Origin: Aquimarina sediminis
GTDB taxonomy: Bacteria; Bacteroidota; Bacteroidia; Flavobacteriales; Flavobacteriaceae
Length of the DNA: 64,000 nucleotides
Assembly (NCBI RefSeq): GCF_002895435.1
Contig: NZ_POYJ01000004.1
Location: forward strand, 1-64,000
Direction: 5' to 3'
Position numbers and translations under genes: made by a program
The notes under the pieces: model-generated
The model's database searches: none
The model's input: only the letters and a program-made list of their open reading frames with translations
Told to the model about the DNA's origin: nothing
In this document: positions 44,061-52,670 of the stretch, piece after piece
Numbering within the stretch: position 1 is the first letter of the stretch
How the letters are laid out: each line of letters starts with the position of its first letter

Positions 44061-45029
44061 TTACGCAGAAACCTCACTACTTGATTCTACAGTTGCCAGA
44101 TATCTTTCTGCATCTAGTGCAGCCATACACCCTGTTCCTGCAGCAGTAACTGCTTGTCTGTATTCTTTGTCCTGAACATCTCCTGATGCAAATACTCCAG
44201 GAATATTAGTTCTTGTAGATTTTCCTTCAGTAATTAGATACCCTGTATCATCCATATCCAATTGCCCTTTAAAAATATCAGTATTAGGTTTATGACCAAT
44301 TGCTATAAACAAACCAGTAATTTCTATTTCTTCCTTCTCTCCTGTTTGATTATTTACCATTCGTAATCCTTCTACAACCTGATCCCCTAACACCTCATCA
44401 ACTTCTGTATTATACTTTACTGTAAGGTTTGGAGTATTATTTACTCTATGCTGCATTGCTTTAGAAGCTCTCATATAGTCTTTACGTACTAACATAGTAA
44501 CACTAGAACATATATTAGCAAGATAAGTAGCTTCCTCTGCAGCAGTATCCCCTGCTCCTACTATAGCAACATCTTGATTTTTATAAAAGAATCCATCACA
44601 AACTGCACATGCCGAAACACCACCACCTCTAAGTTTTTGCTCGCTAGGTAATCCAAGATATTTTGCTGTAGCTCCTGTAGAAATAATAACAGTTTCGGCT
44701 TCTATTTGTGTTGTATTATCGACAGTTATTTTATGTATCCCTCCAACTTCTTTATTAAAATCAACAGCAGTAACCATCCCGATACGGACTTCTGTTCCAA
44801 ACCGTTCTGCTTGCTGTTGCAACTGCACCATCATTGTTGGTCCATCAATCCCTTCTGGGTATCCAGGAAAATTATCAACCTCTGTTGTTGTTGTTAATTG
44901 CCCCCCTGGTTCCATACCTGTATACATAATCGGTTTAAGATCTGCTCTAGCTGCATATATCGCTGCAGTATATCCTGCAGGTCCTGAGCCTATGATAAGG
45001 CATTTTATTCTTTCTATTGTATCAGACAT
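44061..45029 (-). CDS. trxB: Thioredoxin-disulfide reductase
   Basis: The 322 residues are of normal length. FAD binding: CLIIGSGPAGYTAAIYAARA; the active-site redox pair is CAVCDG at about residues 141-144; NADPH binding: VAIVGAGDTAAEEATYLA; a second FAD block reads GVFASGDVQD. The enzyme passes electrons from NADPH to thioredoxin in the cytoplasm. The gene is alone on its strand and shares a terminator with the GIN gene. Confidence 0.97.
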   Translation of the reverse strand: MSDTIERIKCLIIGSGPAGYTAAIYAARADLKPIMYTGMEPGGQLTTTTEVDNFPGYPEGIDGPTMMVQLQQQAERFGTEVRIGMVTAVDFNKEVGGIHKITVDNTTQIEAETVIISTGATAKYLGLPSEQKLRGGGVSACAVCDGFFYKNQDVAIVGAGDTAAEEATYLANICSSVTMLVRKDYMRASKAMQHRVNNTPNLTVKYNTEVDEVLGDQVVEGLRMVNNQTGEKEEIEITGLFIAIGHKPNTDIFKGQLDMDDTGYLITEGKSTRTNIPGVFASGDVQDKEYRQAVTAAGTGCMAALDAERYLATVESSSEVSA

Positions 45030-45206
45030 ATTCTTATCGTTTTATATGATGTAAAAGTAGCAATTTGATCATAAACCTTACAGTAAAGTTATTAAGAATT
45101 ATTATACAGATATAAAGTCTTGTTATTTATATTTTTTTTTAAAGAAGTTATTACGATTAACCCAATACTATTACATTTACATAGTGTAACTGCTAAATAG
45201 GCTAAA

Positions 45207-45833
45207 ATGACAATTTTTGACATCTTGGATATTCTAGGAACCATTGCGTTTGTAATATCAGGTTCATTAAGTGCTATGAATAGAAGATTAGATCTCTTTG
45301 GCATTTTTATTATCGCTTTTGTTACTTCTATTGGTGGAGGCACTATCAGAGATATTCTTATTGGTAATACCCCCGTTTCCTGGATGCAAAATACAACTAC
45401 GATTTATTTGATAGGTGGTGTAACCGTCTTTTCTATAATTTTTAGAAATAAACTGGACTATCTCAAAGGATCAATTTTTCTATTTGATACTATTGGTTTA
45501 GGCGTTTTTACCATAATAGGAGTAGAAACAGGAATTAATGCAGGACTAGAGCCTATTGTTTCTGTTGCCCTAGGAGCCACAACAGGTTGTTTTGGAGGAG
45601 TTGTCAGAGATATTTTATGTAATGAGATTCCTGTTATTTTTAGAAAAGAAATATATGCTACTGCTTCTATTGCTGGTGGAATATGTTTTATGATTCTATA
45701 TTCATTTAATATAGATCAAAATATTACACATATTTCTACAGCTATGCTTATTATTATCATTCGCTTAATCGTAGTCAAATTTAAAGTTTCTCTACCTCTG
45801 TTTACCGTAAGAAGTCATAATAATATCAAATAA
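45207..45833 (+). CDS. TRIC-type (UPF0126) cation-channel family membrane protein
   Basis: The 208 residues comprise about seven membrane helices in two inverted repeats, each marked by a glycine-rich R-D motif: SIGGGTIRDILIGN and CFGGVVRDILCNE. This is the pattern of prokaryotic trimeric intracellular cation channels. Ion selectivity in this organism is not known. It starts a run with a thioesterase (45 bp gap) and a methyltransferase (24 bp gap). Confidence 0.92.
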   Translation: MTIFDILDILGTIAFVISGSLSAMNRRLDLFGIFIIAFVTSIGGGTIRDILIGNTPVSWMQNTTTIYLIGGVTVFSIIFRNKLDYLKGSIFLFDTIGLGVFTIIGVETGINAGLEPIVSVALGATTGCFGGVVRDILCNEIPVIFRKEIYATASIAGGICFMILYSFNIDQNITHISTAMLIIIIRLIVVKFKVSLPLFTVRSHNNIK

Positions 45834-45878
45834 TTATTAGTATCTTATCATTCTATAGTGTAACTATTTTTCTCGCGA

Positions 45879-46349
45879 ATGAATTTTAAACCAAAATCCG
45901 ATCATTATAAGAAAAAAGTATCAGAAAGTTTTGATCGACAGAAATTCATGAACCTTATCAATGCCGAATTAATAGATGTTCGACCAGGCTATTGCGAAAT
46001 TCATGTACCGTACCATTCAAGTTTAACACAGCAACATGGTTTTTTTCATGCAGGTATAATTAGTACTATTGCCGATAATACTGCAGGATATGCTGCTTTT
46101 TCATTAATGGAAGAAAATTCTTCTGTTTTAACAGTAGAGTTTAAGATCAATTTAATTGCTCCAGGAGATGGAGAATTATTAATTGGAAAATCAAATGTCA
46201 TAAAAAATGGAAAAACACTAACAATATGTTCGTCAGAAGTGTTTATCATTAAGGACGGAAATGAAAAATTATGCGCTGTCTCTCAATTAACACTTATAGA
46301 GCTTAAAAACAGTACGGACAGGAATAAGAATAAAACTATTGAAAATTGA
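45879..46349 (+). CDS. PaaI-type hot-dog thioesterase
   Basis: The 156 residues form a single hot-dog domain: QQHGFFHAGIISTIADNTAG (central helix with HxG start and the acidic residue), then VEFKINLIAPGDGELL. This is the arrangement of PaaI/YbgC-like acyl-CoA thioesterases. The acyl substrate cannot be told. It is co-directional with, and close to, the channel and methyltransferase genes. Confidence 0.9.
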   Translation: MNFKPKSDHYKKKVSESFDRQKFMNLINAELIDVRPGYCEIHVPYHSSLTQQHGFFHAGIISTIADNTAGYAAFSLMEENSSVLTVEFKINLIAPGDGELLIGKSNVIKNGKTLTICSSEVFIIKDGNEKLCAVSQLTLIELKNSTDRNKNKTIEN

Positions 46350-46373
46350 AATCAGCTAATCTTAATATATCTA

Positions 46374-47042
46374 ATGACAGAAGAACAACTTAAAAACATA
46401 GCTCAGCAACTACGAAAACCAGAAGGAGAATGGGGAGTAACAATTGGCGAAAAAATGAATATTGGGAATAAATTTATTAATCTATATACTATCGATGCAT
46501 TAGATATAAAAACCAATGATCATATATTAGAAATAGGTATGGGAAATGGTTTTTTTGTAAAAGACATTTTTGATGTAAATCATAATATTAAGTATAAAGG
46601 TTGTGATTATTCTGATGAAATGGTGACAAGGTCTAAGAAATTGAATGAAAGATGGGTAAAAAATGGTAAAGCTGATTTTCTTTTATCTAATGCAGATAAA
46701 CTACCGTTTAAAGACTCTGAGTTTGATACCGTCTTTACGATAAATACAATATACTTTTGGGATAACCCAGAACGTATTCTAAATGAAATTCGGAGAGTGT
46801 TAAAACCTGATGGGAAAATAGTGATCTCTTTAAGACCTAAATCAAGCATGGAAGCCTATCCATTTGTGAAATATGGGTTTGATATGTTTAATCGATCTGA
46901 TGTCTCCAAATTACTTCTAGAACATGGTTTTACAACTGTAAAACATATAGAAAAAGAGGAGCCAGAACAAGAGGTGAATGGTGTGTTTATGAAGGTCGAA
47001 ACTTTAATCGTATCTGCTCAAAAAAAGAATCAGAACTTATAG
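46374..47042 (+). CDS. Class I SAM-dependent methyltransferase
   Basis: The 222 residues show the SAM-binding order: HILEIGMGNGFFVKDI (motif I), KGCDYSDEMV (motif II), FLLSNADKLPFKDSEFDTVF (motifs III/IV) and ILNEIRRVLKPDGKIVISL (motif V), as in UbiE/Methyltransf_11 enzymes. The N-terminus (QLRKPEGEWGVTIGEKMN) is typical of small-molecule methylases. Substrate unknown. A weak AT-rich hairpin follows at 47095-47116. Confidence 0.93.
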   Translation: MTEEQLKNIAQQLRKPEGEWGVTIGEKMNIGNKFINLYTIDALDIKTNDHILEIGMGNGFFVKDIFDVNHNIKYKGCDYSDEMVTRSKKLNERWVKNGKADFLLSNADKLPFKDSEFDTVFTINTIYFWDNPERILNEIRRVLKPDGKIVISLRPKSSMEAYPFVKYGFDMFNRSDVSKLLLEHGFTTVKHIEKEEPEQEVNGVFMKVETLIVSAQKKNQNL

Positions 47043-47094
47043 ATCAAGCCTGATTCGAAAACATAGTGATCTAGGCCACAATTTTAATAGGAGC

Positions 47095-47123
47095 TACACT
47101 AATTAAAGTTAGTGTAATATTTT
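47095..47123 (+). terminator. Weak terminator-like hairpin
   Basis: TACACTAA (47095-47102) pairs with TTAGTGTA (47109-47116) around TTAAAG, followed by ATATTTT. Low stability makes the call uncertain. Confidence 0.4.
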
Positions 47124-47247
47124 AGTGTTTTAGGTTTTACATCTATGACTATCTTCACATTGTACGCTATTAATATTTTATAAAAACCTTAATATTTAGA
47201 TTAGATAATAATATTTATATTTCGTTGATCATCAATCTAAATCCACT

Positions 47248-48183
47248 ATGAAAAAAAAACTCATTACCCTCCTTCTTTTTGTTATAGCTTCTCAGCTATC
47301 TAGTCAAGAAAATAACGAACCTAAACCAGTATTTCCAGAAATTATCAAGCAGTTTCCTACTGCAAGAGATTTTACAATATCTCCAATGCAGGATGAACTA
47401 TATTTTACTGCACAGGGATATTCTGGGGAACTCTCCACTATTATCAAAGTGGTAAAAAAGGGAGATTCCTGGTCTTCTCCAGAAATTGCGCCTTTTTCTG
47501 GCAGATTTAAGGATATGGAAGCCATGTTTTCTCCAGATGGTTTAAAATTGTTTTTTGTATCTAATCGCCCAATAAAAAAATCAACAACAGCAACAAAAGA
47601 CTTTGATATCTGGTTTATTCACAGATCAAATACTTCTTCCGAATGGTCTGCTCCTAAAAATATAGGAAGCCCAATAAATACAAAAGGAGATGAGTTCTAT
47701 CCATCTCAATCAATAAACGGTAATTTATATTTTACCGGTACTGCTTCTACGTCAAAAGGAAAAGATGATATTTTTGTTAGTAAGTGGGAAAATAACCAAT
47801 ATTTATCTCCTGTATCCCTAAGTGAATCTATTAATTCTGAAGGATATGAGTACAATTCTTATATAGCACCCGACGAATCTTTTTTAATTTTTGGTGGCTA
47901 CAAAAGAAAAGATGGTCTAGGTAGTGGTGATCTTTATATTTCGTACCAAAATAAAGATGGAATCTGGTCAAAAGCTAAAAATCTAAGTAAACGTGTAAAC
48001 TCTGACAAAATGGATTATTGCCCATTTTATCTTGAAAAAACACATACACTTTACTTTACTAGTAAAAGAAATACTATTAACGATAATAATCGAACCTCAG
48101 AAAGTATAAAACAACTTTTGGAAGTTATGAATTCGTATCAAAACGGGTTAAGTAGAATTTATAGTGTTTCTCTAAAACTATAA
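47248..48183 (+). CDS. Secreted PD40/WD40-like beta-propeller protein
   Basis: The 311 residues have a signal peptide (about 1-20) and repeated PD40 units: ISPMQDELYFTAQGYSG, MFSPDGLKLFFVSNRP, YPSQSINGNLYFTGTAS, YIAPDESFLIFGGYKRKDG. These repeats build a TolB-like propeller that typically binds proteins or polysaccharide. There is no catalytic or OmpA domain. The gene stands alone with 200 bp upstream. Confidence 0.87.
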   Translation: MKKKLITLLLFVIASQLSSQENNEPKPVFPEIIKQFPTARDFTISPMQDELYFTAQGYSGELSTIIKVVKKGDSWSSPEIAPFSGRFKDMEAMFSPDGLKLFFVSNRPIKKSTTATKDFDIWFIHRSNTSSEWSAPKNIGSPINTKGDEFYPSQSINGNLYFTGTASTSKGKDDIFVSKWENNQYLSPVSLSESINSEGYEYNSYIAPDESFLIFGGYKRKDGLGSGDLYISYQNKDGIWSKAKNLSKRVNSDKMDYCPFYLEKTHTLYFTSKRNTINDNNRTSESIKQLLEVMNSYQNGLSRIYSVSLKL

Positions 48184-48252
48184 TGCAATCTGTAATATTA
48201 TTTTAATCGCTCTTATTTCTCTTTTTTAAGGTAAAAGAACAATTCAAATTTG

Positions 48253-48260
48253 TAATTTTG
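48253..48260 (+). promoter_or_regulatory. Probable -7 promoter box of the CNGKC gene
   Basis: TAATTTTG fits TAnnTTTG 21 nt before the ATG at 48282. It lies in the middle of an inverted repeat, AATTTGT...ACAAATT, which may be an operator over the promoter. Confidence 0.5.
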
Positions 48261-48281
48261 CACAAATTCTAACGCATATTA

Positions 48282-48668
48282 ATGAGAATTTTATTCTCTA
48301 TATTATTATTTGCATCCTTTGCCATACGTCCTGCTATGCAAATTAGCACGGTATTGTATTATCAATTAAATATTGATACTATAATTGAGAAATATTGTGT
48401 AAACAAAGAACGTCCTCGTCTTAATTGTAATGGTAAGTGTTATTTGATGAGCCAGATGAAAGCGAAAACCCAATCATCTACAGAAGATACCAACTTTATA
48501 GTAATGGCAGAAGCTTTTATCCCTCTTTTTTTTCAGGATAATGCAATACAAATAAAAAACACAAACCCTTTAGACTCTGAAAAAACTGAGAATTGGAAAC
48601 TAAAATACTTTCACTTGAAAGGAATTTCTAAAGATATTGATCACCCTCCTGAAAATACATTCTCATAA
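48282..48668 (+). CDS. Small exported or membrane CNGKC-motif protein, metal-linked
   Basis: The 128 residues have a hydrophobic N-terminus (MRILFSILLFASFAIRP) and a conserved stretch, CVNKERPRLNCNGKCYL, with three cysteines (C-x9-C-x3-C). I recall this small family from Bacteroidetes, encoded near TonB receptors and metal-handling genes; the cysteines would suit metal binding. That role is inference. It lies before the uptake operon, separated by 320 bp that contains an 18-bp inverted repeat. Confidence 0.75.
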   Translation: MRILFSILLFASFAIRPAMQISTVLYYQLNIDTIIEKYCVNKERPRLNCNGKCYLMSQMKAKTQSSTEDTNFIVMAEAFIPLFFQDNAIQIKNTNPLDSEKTENWKLKYFHLKGISKDIDHPPENTFS

Positions 48669-48802
48669 ATATTCCAACATATTTCTATTTTTTGAATAGA
48701 GAGTTCTCTTGTATTCAATAGTTAACACAATAAATAGAGTAATTCTTCTTTATATACTTTTTATGTTATAATGACAATGGCATCGGTATTTTAGCTATTT
48801 GT

Positions 48803-48820
48803 GTATCACAGTTATGATAC
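48803..48820 (+). promoter_or_regulatory. Candidate operator upstream of the uptake operon
   Basis: GTATCA (48803-48808) and TGATAC (48815-48820) are perfect inverted arms around six bases, 170 nt before the receptor start. The repeat does not fit the classic Fur box. A metal- or redox-regulator site is possible. The rest of the 48669-48989 region shows no gene. Confidence 0.4.
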
Positions 48821-48989
48821 CCAAAAACATATAAAGCAAGAAAAAATCTCAAAAGACTTTAATGAGACTTTCTTAATGAAGAAACTACCTATTTAGCACT
48901 ATTAATAGAATATATTCTGTAAACACATTAACATTAAAATTAAGTATGCTTTGCTAATCTAAACGAAGCATTTCTAAAGAAAACATAAA

Positions 48990-51326
48990 ATGAAAAACGT
49001 AGTAGTTTTTGTCATTGCCCTATGTCTGGGAGTATATGGCAATGCACAACAATTATATAAAGGAAAAATAGTAGATAATTCTAATGTTCCATTATCTGGT
49101 GCAACAATAGTTTCATCTAATAATAGTAACAATGGAGTAATGAGTGATAATGCCGGTGAGTTTAAAATTACCCTAGAAAACACCACTGAGGTAACAATTA
49201 GCTTTTTAGGATACACCACAAAAAAGCTAAACCTATCCAATAGTTTTAATACCATAACGTTGACTTCTGAAAATGTAATTTTAGAAGAGGTTCTTGTTAC
49301 ATCTGCGAGCCGAGAGGTACAAAGACGTTCTGAGGTACCTGGTTCAATTTCTACAATAAATGGACAAACAATTCAGGAAACCAAAGCTTTTGGTATCGAT
49401 CAGTTAGTCAATCAAGTCCCAGGTGTATTTATGTCTACCTCTCGAGTAGTTAGCAATGAACAACACTTTATGGCGGTACGCTCTCCTATTTCTACTAAAG
49501 CACTATTCTTATACCTGGAAGACGGAATACAAATTAGACCAACATCTGTATTTAACCACAATGCATTACTAGAGATGAATACAACATCTATTGGTAGAGT
49601 TGAAGTTTTAAAAGGGCCAGCGTCTAGTATATATGGTAGTGAGGCTATTGGAGGTAGTTTTAATTTTATTACCAAAAATCCATCAGAAAAACTTGGTGGT
49701 AGTCTAAGTTTTCAAACTAATGATTTAGGGTTTACCAGATATGAAGCTGAAATTTCTGATCAAACCAGTAAAAATTTCGGTTTTTATCTTGGTAGTCATT
49801 ATGCCCAACGTAATGACGGACCTATAGAGCATAGTGATTATGAAAAGCTTGCAATTACCCTTAAAACGGTTTATGACATAAATCAAAGTACAAAGTGGAC
49901 AACAGTTTTGGATCTGATAGATTATCGTTCAGACATGACCGGTTCACTAAGTGAATCCGATTATAATGAAGGGAATTATCAAAGTGACCAGACATTTACA
50001 AAAAGACAAGCAAATACTTTCAGAATCAGAACAACCTTGGATAAGTTTTGGAATGATCATAATAAAACTTCTTTCAACTTTATCTTCAGAAACAATAGAA
50101 TGGATCAAAATCCTTCTTATAGAATACGACAATTTAGAAATCAGGGACAACTAACTGGTTTTGGTTCTGGAGAACTGAACTCTAATAGGTTCAAAAGTTT
50201 TGTAGGATTAATCCAGCACAAAATAGATTTTAATTTTGCCAAATCATCTCTAATATTGGGTACCACAGCGGATTATTCACCTCAGGATTATGCAGCAGAA
50301 ACTATAGATGTAATTGTAAATCCTGAAACAGGGAGAAACGTAAACTTTAACGTTAACCCAGGAGATTTTATCCTTAATTATAAAGCTAACATATTTAACT
50401 ATGCAGGCTTTTTCCAATATGAAATATCTCCTATTGACCCTCTTAAAATTACCGCTGCTTTGCGTTATGACGGTTTTGAGTATGATTATAACAATCGAAT
50501 AGATGAGACAACAGAAACAACCAATTCTATTGATAATTTTAACAACCTTACTCCAAAACTAGGGGTTAATTATAACTTTAATACCAGAACAGGGATTTAT
50601 GCTAATTACTCGCAAGGTTTTACACCTCCACAAGTCTCTACCCTGTATCGCAATAGAAATGAACTAAGAGGTATAAGACCAAGTCGATATCACAACTATG
50701 AGATTGGTGGATATTCCAGACTTTCTTCTAAGGTAAAACTTGATGCAGCTGTTTATACGTTAGAAGGTCAAAATACCTTGATTACGTTAAGAGATGAGAA
50801 TGATAATTTTTTTAATACCAACGCTGGTAAAACCAGATCATATGGTATAGAATACGGGATCACCTGGATGCCTATAAAAGAGTTGTCTATAACTCATAAT
50901 GGGAGTTATGCAAAACATCGATACATTGAATTTTTTGACAGAGGTACCGATTACTCTGACACCGATAGAAATACAGCACCAAGCCTTTTAGGAACTTCAT
51001 TAATCACTTATCGCAAAGAGTTAAAAAACAACTTTGGGTTTAGTGTAACCGCAGAACATGAATTAGTGGGAAAATACAACACAAGTTTCGAGGGGCAGAT
51101 AGATAACGAAGATGGCACTTTTAGTACGGCAACATATGATGGGCATAGTGTTTTCAATCTTAGAGCTACCGCCCACTTTAAAGGTTTTGAAGTATGGGGG
51201 CATGCTCTCAATATTTTTGATGAATTATACGCTGCCAGAGCCTCTTATAATAGATTTAGAGGAGAGAATAGTTTTACTATAGGTAACCCCAGGGCTTTTC
51301 ATATGGGAGTAAAATATAATTTTTAA
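48990..51326 (+). CDS. TonB-dependent receptor (metallophore type)
   Basis: The 778 residues start with a signal peptide (about 1-19, cut near GNAQ). A CarboxypepD_reg-like domain (about 22-95; NVPLSGATIVSSNN), a plug (about 105-235; VFMSTSRVV, YLEDGIQIRPTSVF, RVEVLKGPASSIYGSEAIGG) and the barrel follow. The protein closes with the expected aromatic terminus (FHMGVKYNF), the signal for barrel assembly. The partner PepSY protein next to it suggests iron or another metal chelate as cargo. A perfect intra-operon hairpin separates it from the next gene. Confidence 0.94.
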   Translation: MKNVVVFVIALCLGVYGNAQQLYKGKIVDNSNVPLSGATIVSSNNSNNGVMSDNAGEFKITLENTTEVTISFLGYTTKKLNLSNSFNTITLTSENVILEEVLVTSASREVQRRSEVPGSISTINGQTIQETKAFGIDQLVNQVPGVFMSTSRVVSNEQHFMAVRSPISTKALFLYLEDGIQIRPTSVFNHNALLEMNTTSIGRVEVLKGPASSIYGSEAIGGSFNFITKNPSEKLGGSLSFQTNDLGFTRYEAEISDQTSKNFGFYLGSHYAQRNDGPIEHSDYEKLAITLKTVYDINQSTKWTTVLDLIDYRSDMTGSLSESDYNEGNYQSDQTFTKRQANTFRIRTTLDKFWNDHNKTSFNFIFRNNRMDQNPSYRIRQFRNQGQLTGFGSGELNSNRFKSFVGLIQHKIDFNFAKSSLILGTTADYSPQDYAAETIDVIVNPETGRNVNFNVNPGDFILNYKANIFNYAGFFQYEISPIDPLKITAALRYDGFEYDYNNRIDETTETTNSIDNFNNLTPKLGVNYNFNTRTGIYANYSQGFTPPQVSTLYRNRNELRGIRPSRYHNYEIGGYSRLSSKVKLDAAVYTLEGQNTLITLRDENDNFFNTNAGKTRSYGIEYGITWMPIKELSITHNGSYAKHRYIEFFDRGTDYSDTDRNTAPSLLGTSLITYRKELKNNFGFSVTAEHELVGKYNTSFEGQIDNEDGTFSTATYDGHSVFNLRATAHFKGFEVWGHALNIFDELYAARASYNRFRGENSFTIGNPRAFHMGVKYNF

Positions 51327-51334
51327 GTAACAAG

Positions 51335-51373
51335 ATCTCACAGGTTACTACAACTGTAGCTAGCCTGTGAGAT
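51335..51373 (+). other. Intra-operon hairpin between the receptor and PepSY genes
   Basis: ATCTCACAGG (51335-51344) pairs perfectly with CCTGTGAGAT (51364-51373), with a smaller CTAC/GTAG stem inside. No T-run follows, so it is more probably a transcript-stabilising or partial stop element than a full terminator. Confidence 0.6.
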
Positions 51374-51388
51374 TAAACTTCATACGAA

Positions 51389-52657
51389 ATGAAAAAAAAT
51401 GAAAAACTAAACAAATGGTTTTGGAAATGGCACTTTATTGCTGGGCTGATCTCCCTCCCTTTTATTCTACTTCTTTCAATAACCGGAGCTATATACTTAT
51501 TCAAAGCTGATTATGAGGCACCCAGACAACAACACATTAAAGAGGTGACTATTCAAGGATCTCCAATTTCCTTGCAAGAACAATGGGAAATAGCCAATAA
51601 AAATGCTGTCAAAAAACCAAATGCAGTTATTTTATCCTCCTCTAGAAGTCAGGCAACAGAATTTATCTCTGGTCGGTTTGCTGGGCAAAGTAGCCTATAC
51701 ATAAACCCATACTCTGGAGAAGTTTCAGGAGAGATCATTTCTAGAAAAACCGATATGTTTAAAGTAAGGAAATTGCATGGTGAACTTTTAATGGGAAAAT
51801 TTGGAACCAAAATCGTAGAACTTATTGCCAGTTGGATGGTCGTTTTGATTCTTACAGGTTTATTTATTTGGTGGCCGGTCCGCGGATGGAAAATAAAAGG
51901 TTTATTTATCCCTAGAACAAATGAAGGGCGAAGAACATTTTTTAGAGATGTACATGCGATTATGGGTTTTTGGTTTTCTGGCCTATTGCTTCTTATTTTG
52001 GCAGGAGGTTTTCCTTGGACTGATGTCTTTGGTCAAAATTTTAAACAACTTCAAAAAATTACAAATACAGGTTATCCATCTACTTGGAACGCGCATCATA
52101 TACAATCTCAACCTAAAGGAAAGGCTTTAACATTAGATCAAATGGTTGTAAAAGCAAAAGCTCTTCATCTACCAGGTAAAATAAAAATTCATTTACCCAA
52201 AGATCCCAAAAGTGTTTTTAGTGTTTCTAATCAAAACCCTTTAGATCTATATACTCAAAAAAAGATCCACTTTGACCAATACTCCGGGAAACAAATCATA
52301 ACAAACAATTGGGAAGATGTTGGAGTACTTATGCGAGGAAGAATGTGGGTTATGGCATTTCATCAAGGAGAATTTGGTGCCTGGAGCTGGTGGCTAATGT
52401 TATTTACGGCAGTTGCCTTAGCGATAATGAGTATATCAGCATTGATCTCTTATATAATGCGAAAACGAAAAGGAGACTGGGGAACTCCAAAAGTACCTGC
52501 TCGTTTTAAAGTTGGATATGGTATTATTATTATGATAACAATTTTGGCTATTCTATTTCCATTATTTGGTATCAATATCATACTACTACTAATTATAGAA
52601 TATCTAAGAAAAAAGAAACAAAAAAACAATCTTGTCGGCATAAAGCCAATATCCTAA
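51389..52657 (+). CDS. PepSY-associated membrane protein (iron-uptake type)
   Basis: The 422 residues hold four membrane helices (about 12-35, 145-170, 190-215, 335-365) plus a hydrophobic end. KWHFIAGLISLPFILLLSIT with its His, KLHGELLMGKFG and FFRDVHAIMGFWF carry the conserved histidines of the PepSY_TM (PiuB-like) family. Members are encoded with siderophore receptors and are thought to help reduce or release iron at the inner membrane. It lies between two TonB receptors, 13 bp before the second one. Confidence 0.92.
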   Translation: MKKNEKLNKWFWKWHFIAGLISLPFILLLSITGAIYLFKADYEAPRQQHIKEVTIQGSPISLQEQWEIANKNAVKKPNAVILSSSRSQATEFISGRFAGQSSLYINPYSGEVSGEIISRKTDMFKVRKLHGELLMGKFGTKIVELIASWMVVLILTGLFIWWPVRGWKIKGLFIPRTNEGRRTFFRDVHAIMGFWFSGLLLLILAGGFPWTDVFGQNFKQLQKITNTGYPSTWNAHHIQSQPKGKALTLDQMVVKAKALHLPGKIKIHLPKDPKSVFSVSNQNPLDLYTQKKIHFDQYSGKQIITNNWEDVGVLMRGRMWVMAFHQGEFGAWSWWLMLFTAVALAIMSISALISYIMRKRKGDWGTPKVPARFKVGYGIIIMITILAILFPLFGINIILLLIIEYLRKKKQKNNLVGIKPIS

Positions 52658-52670
52658 AACATACATACCT

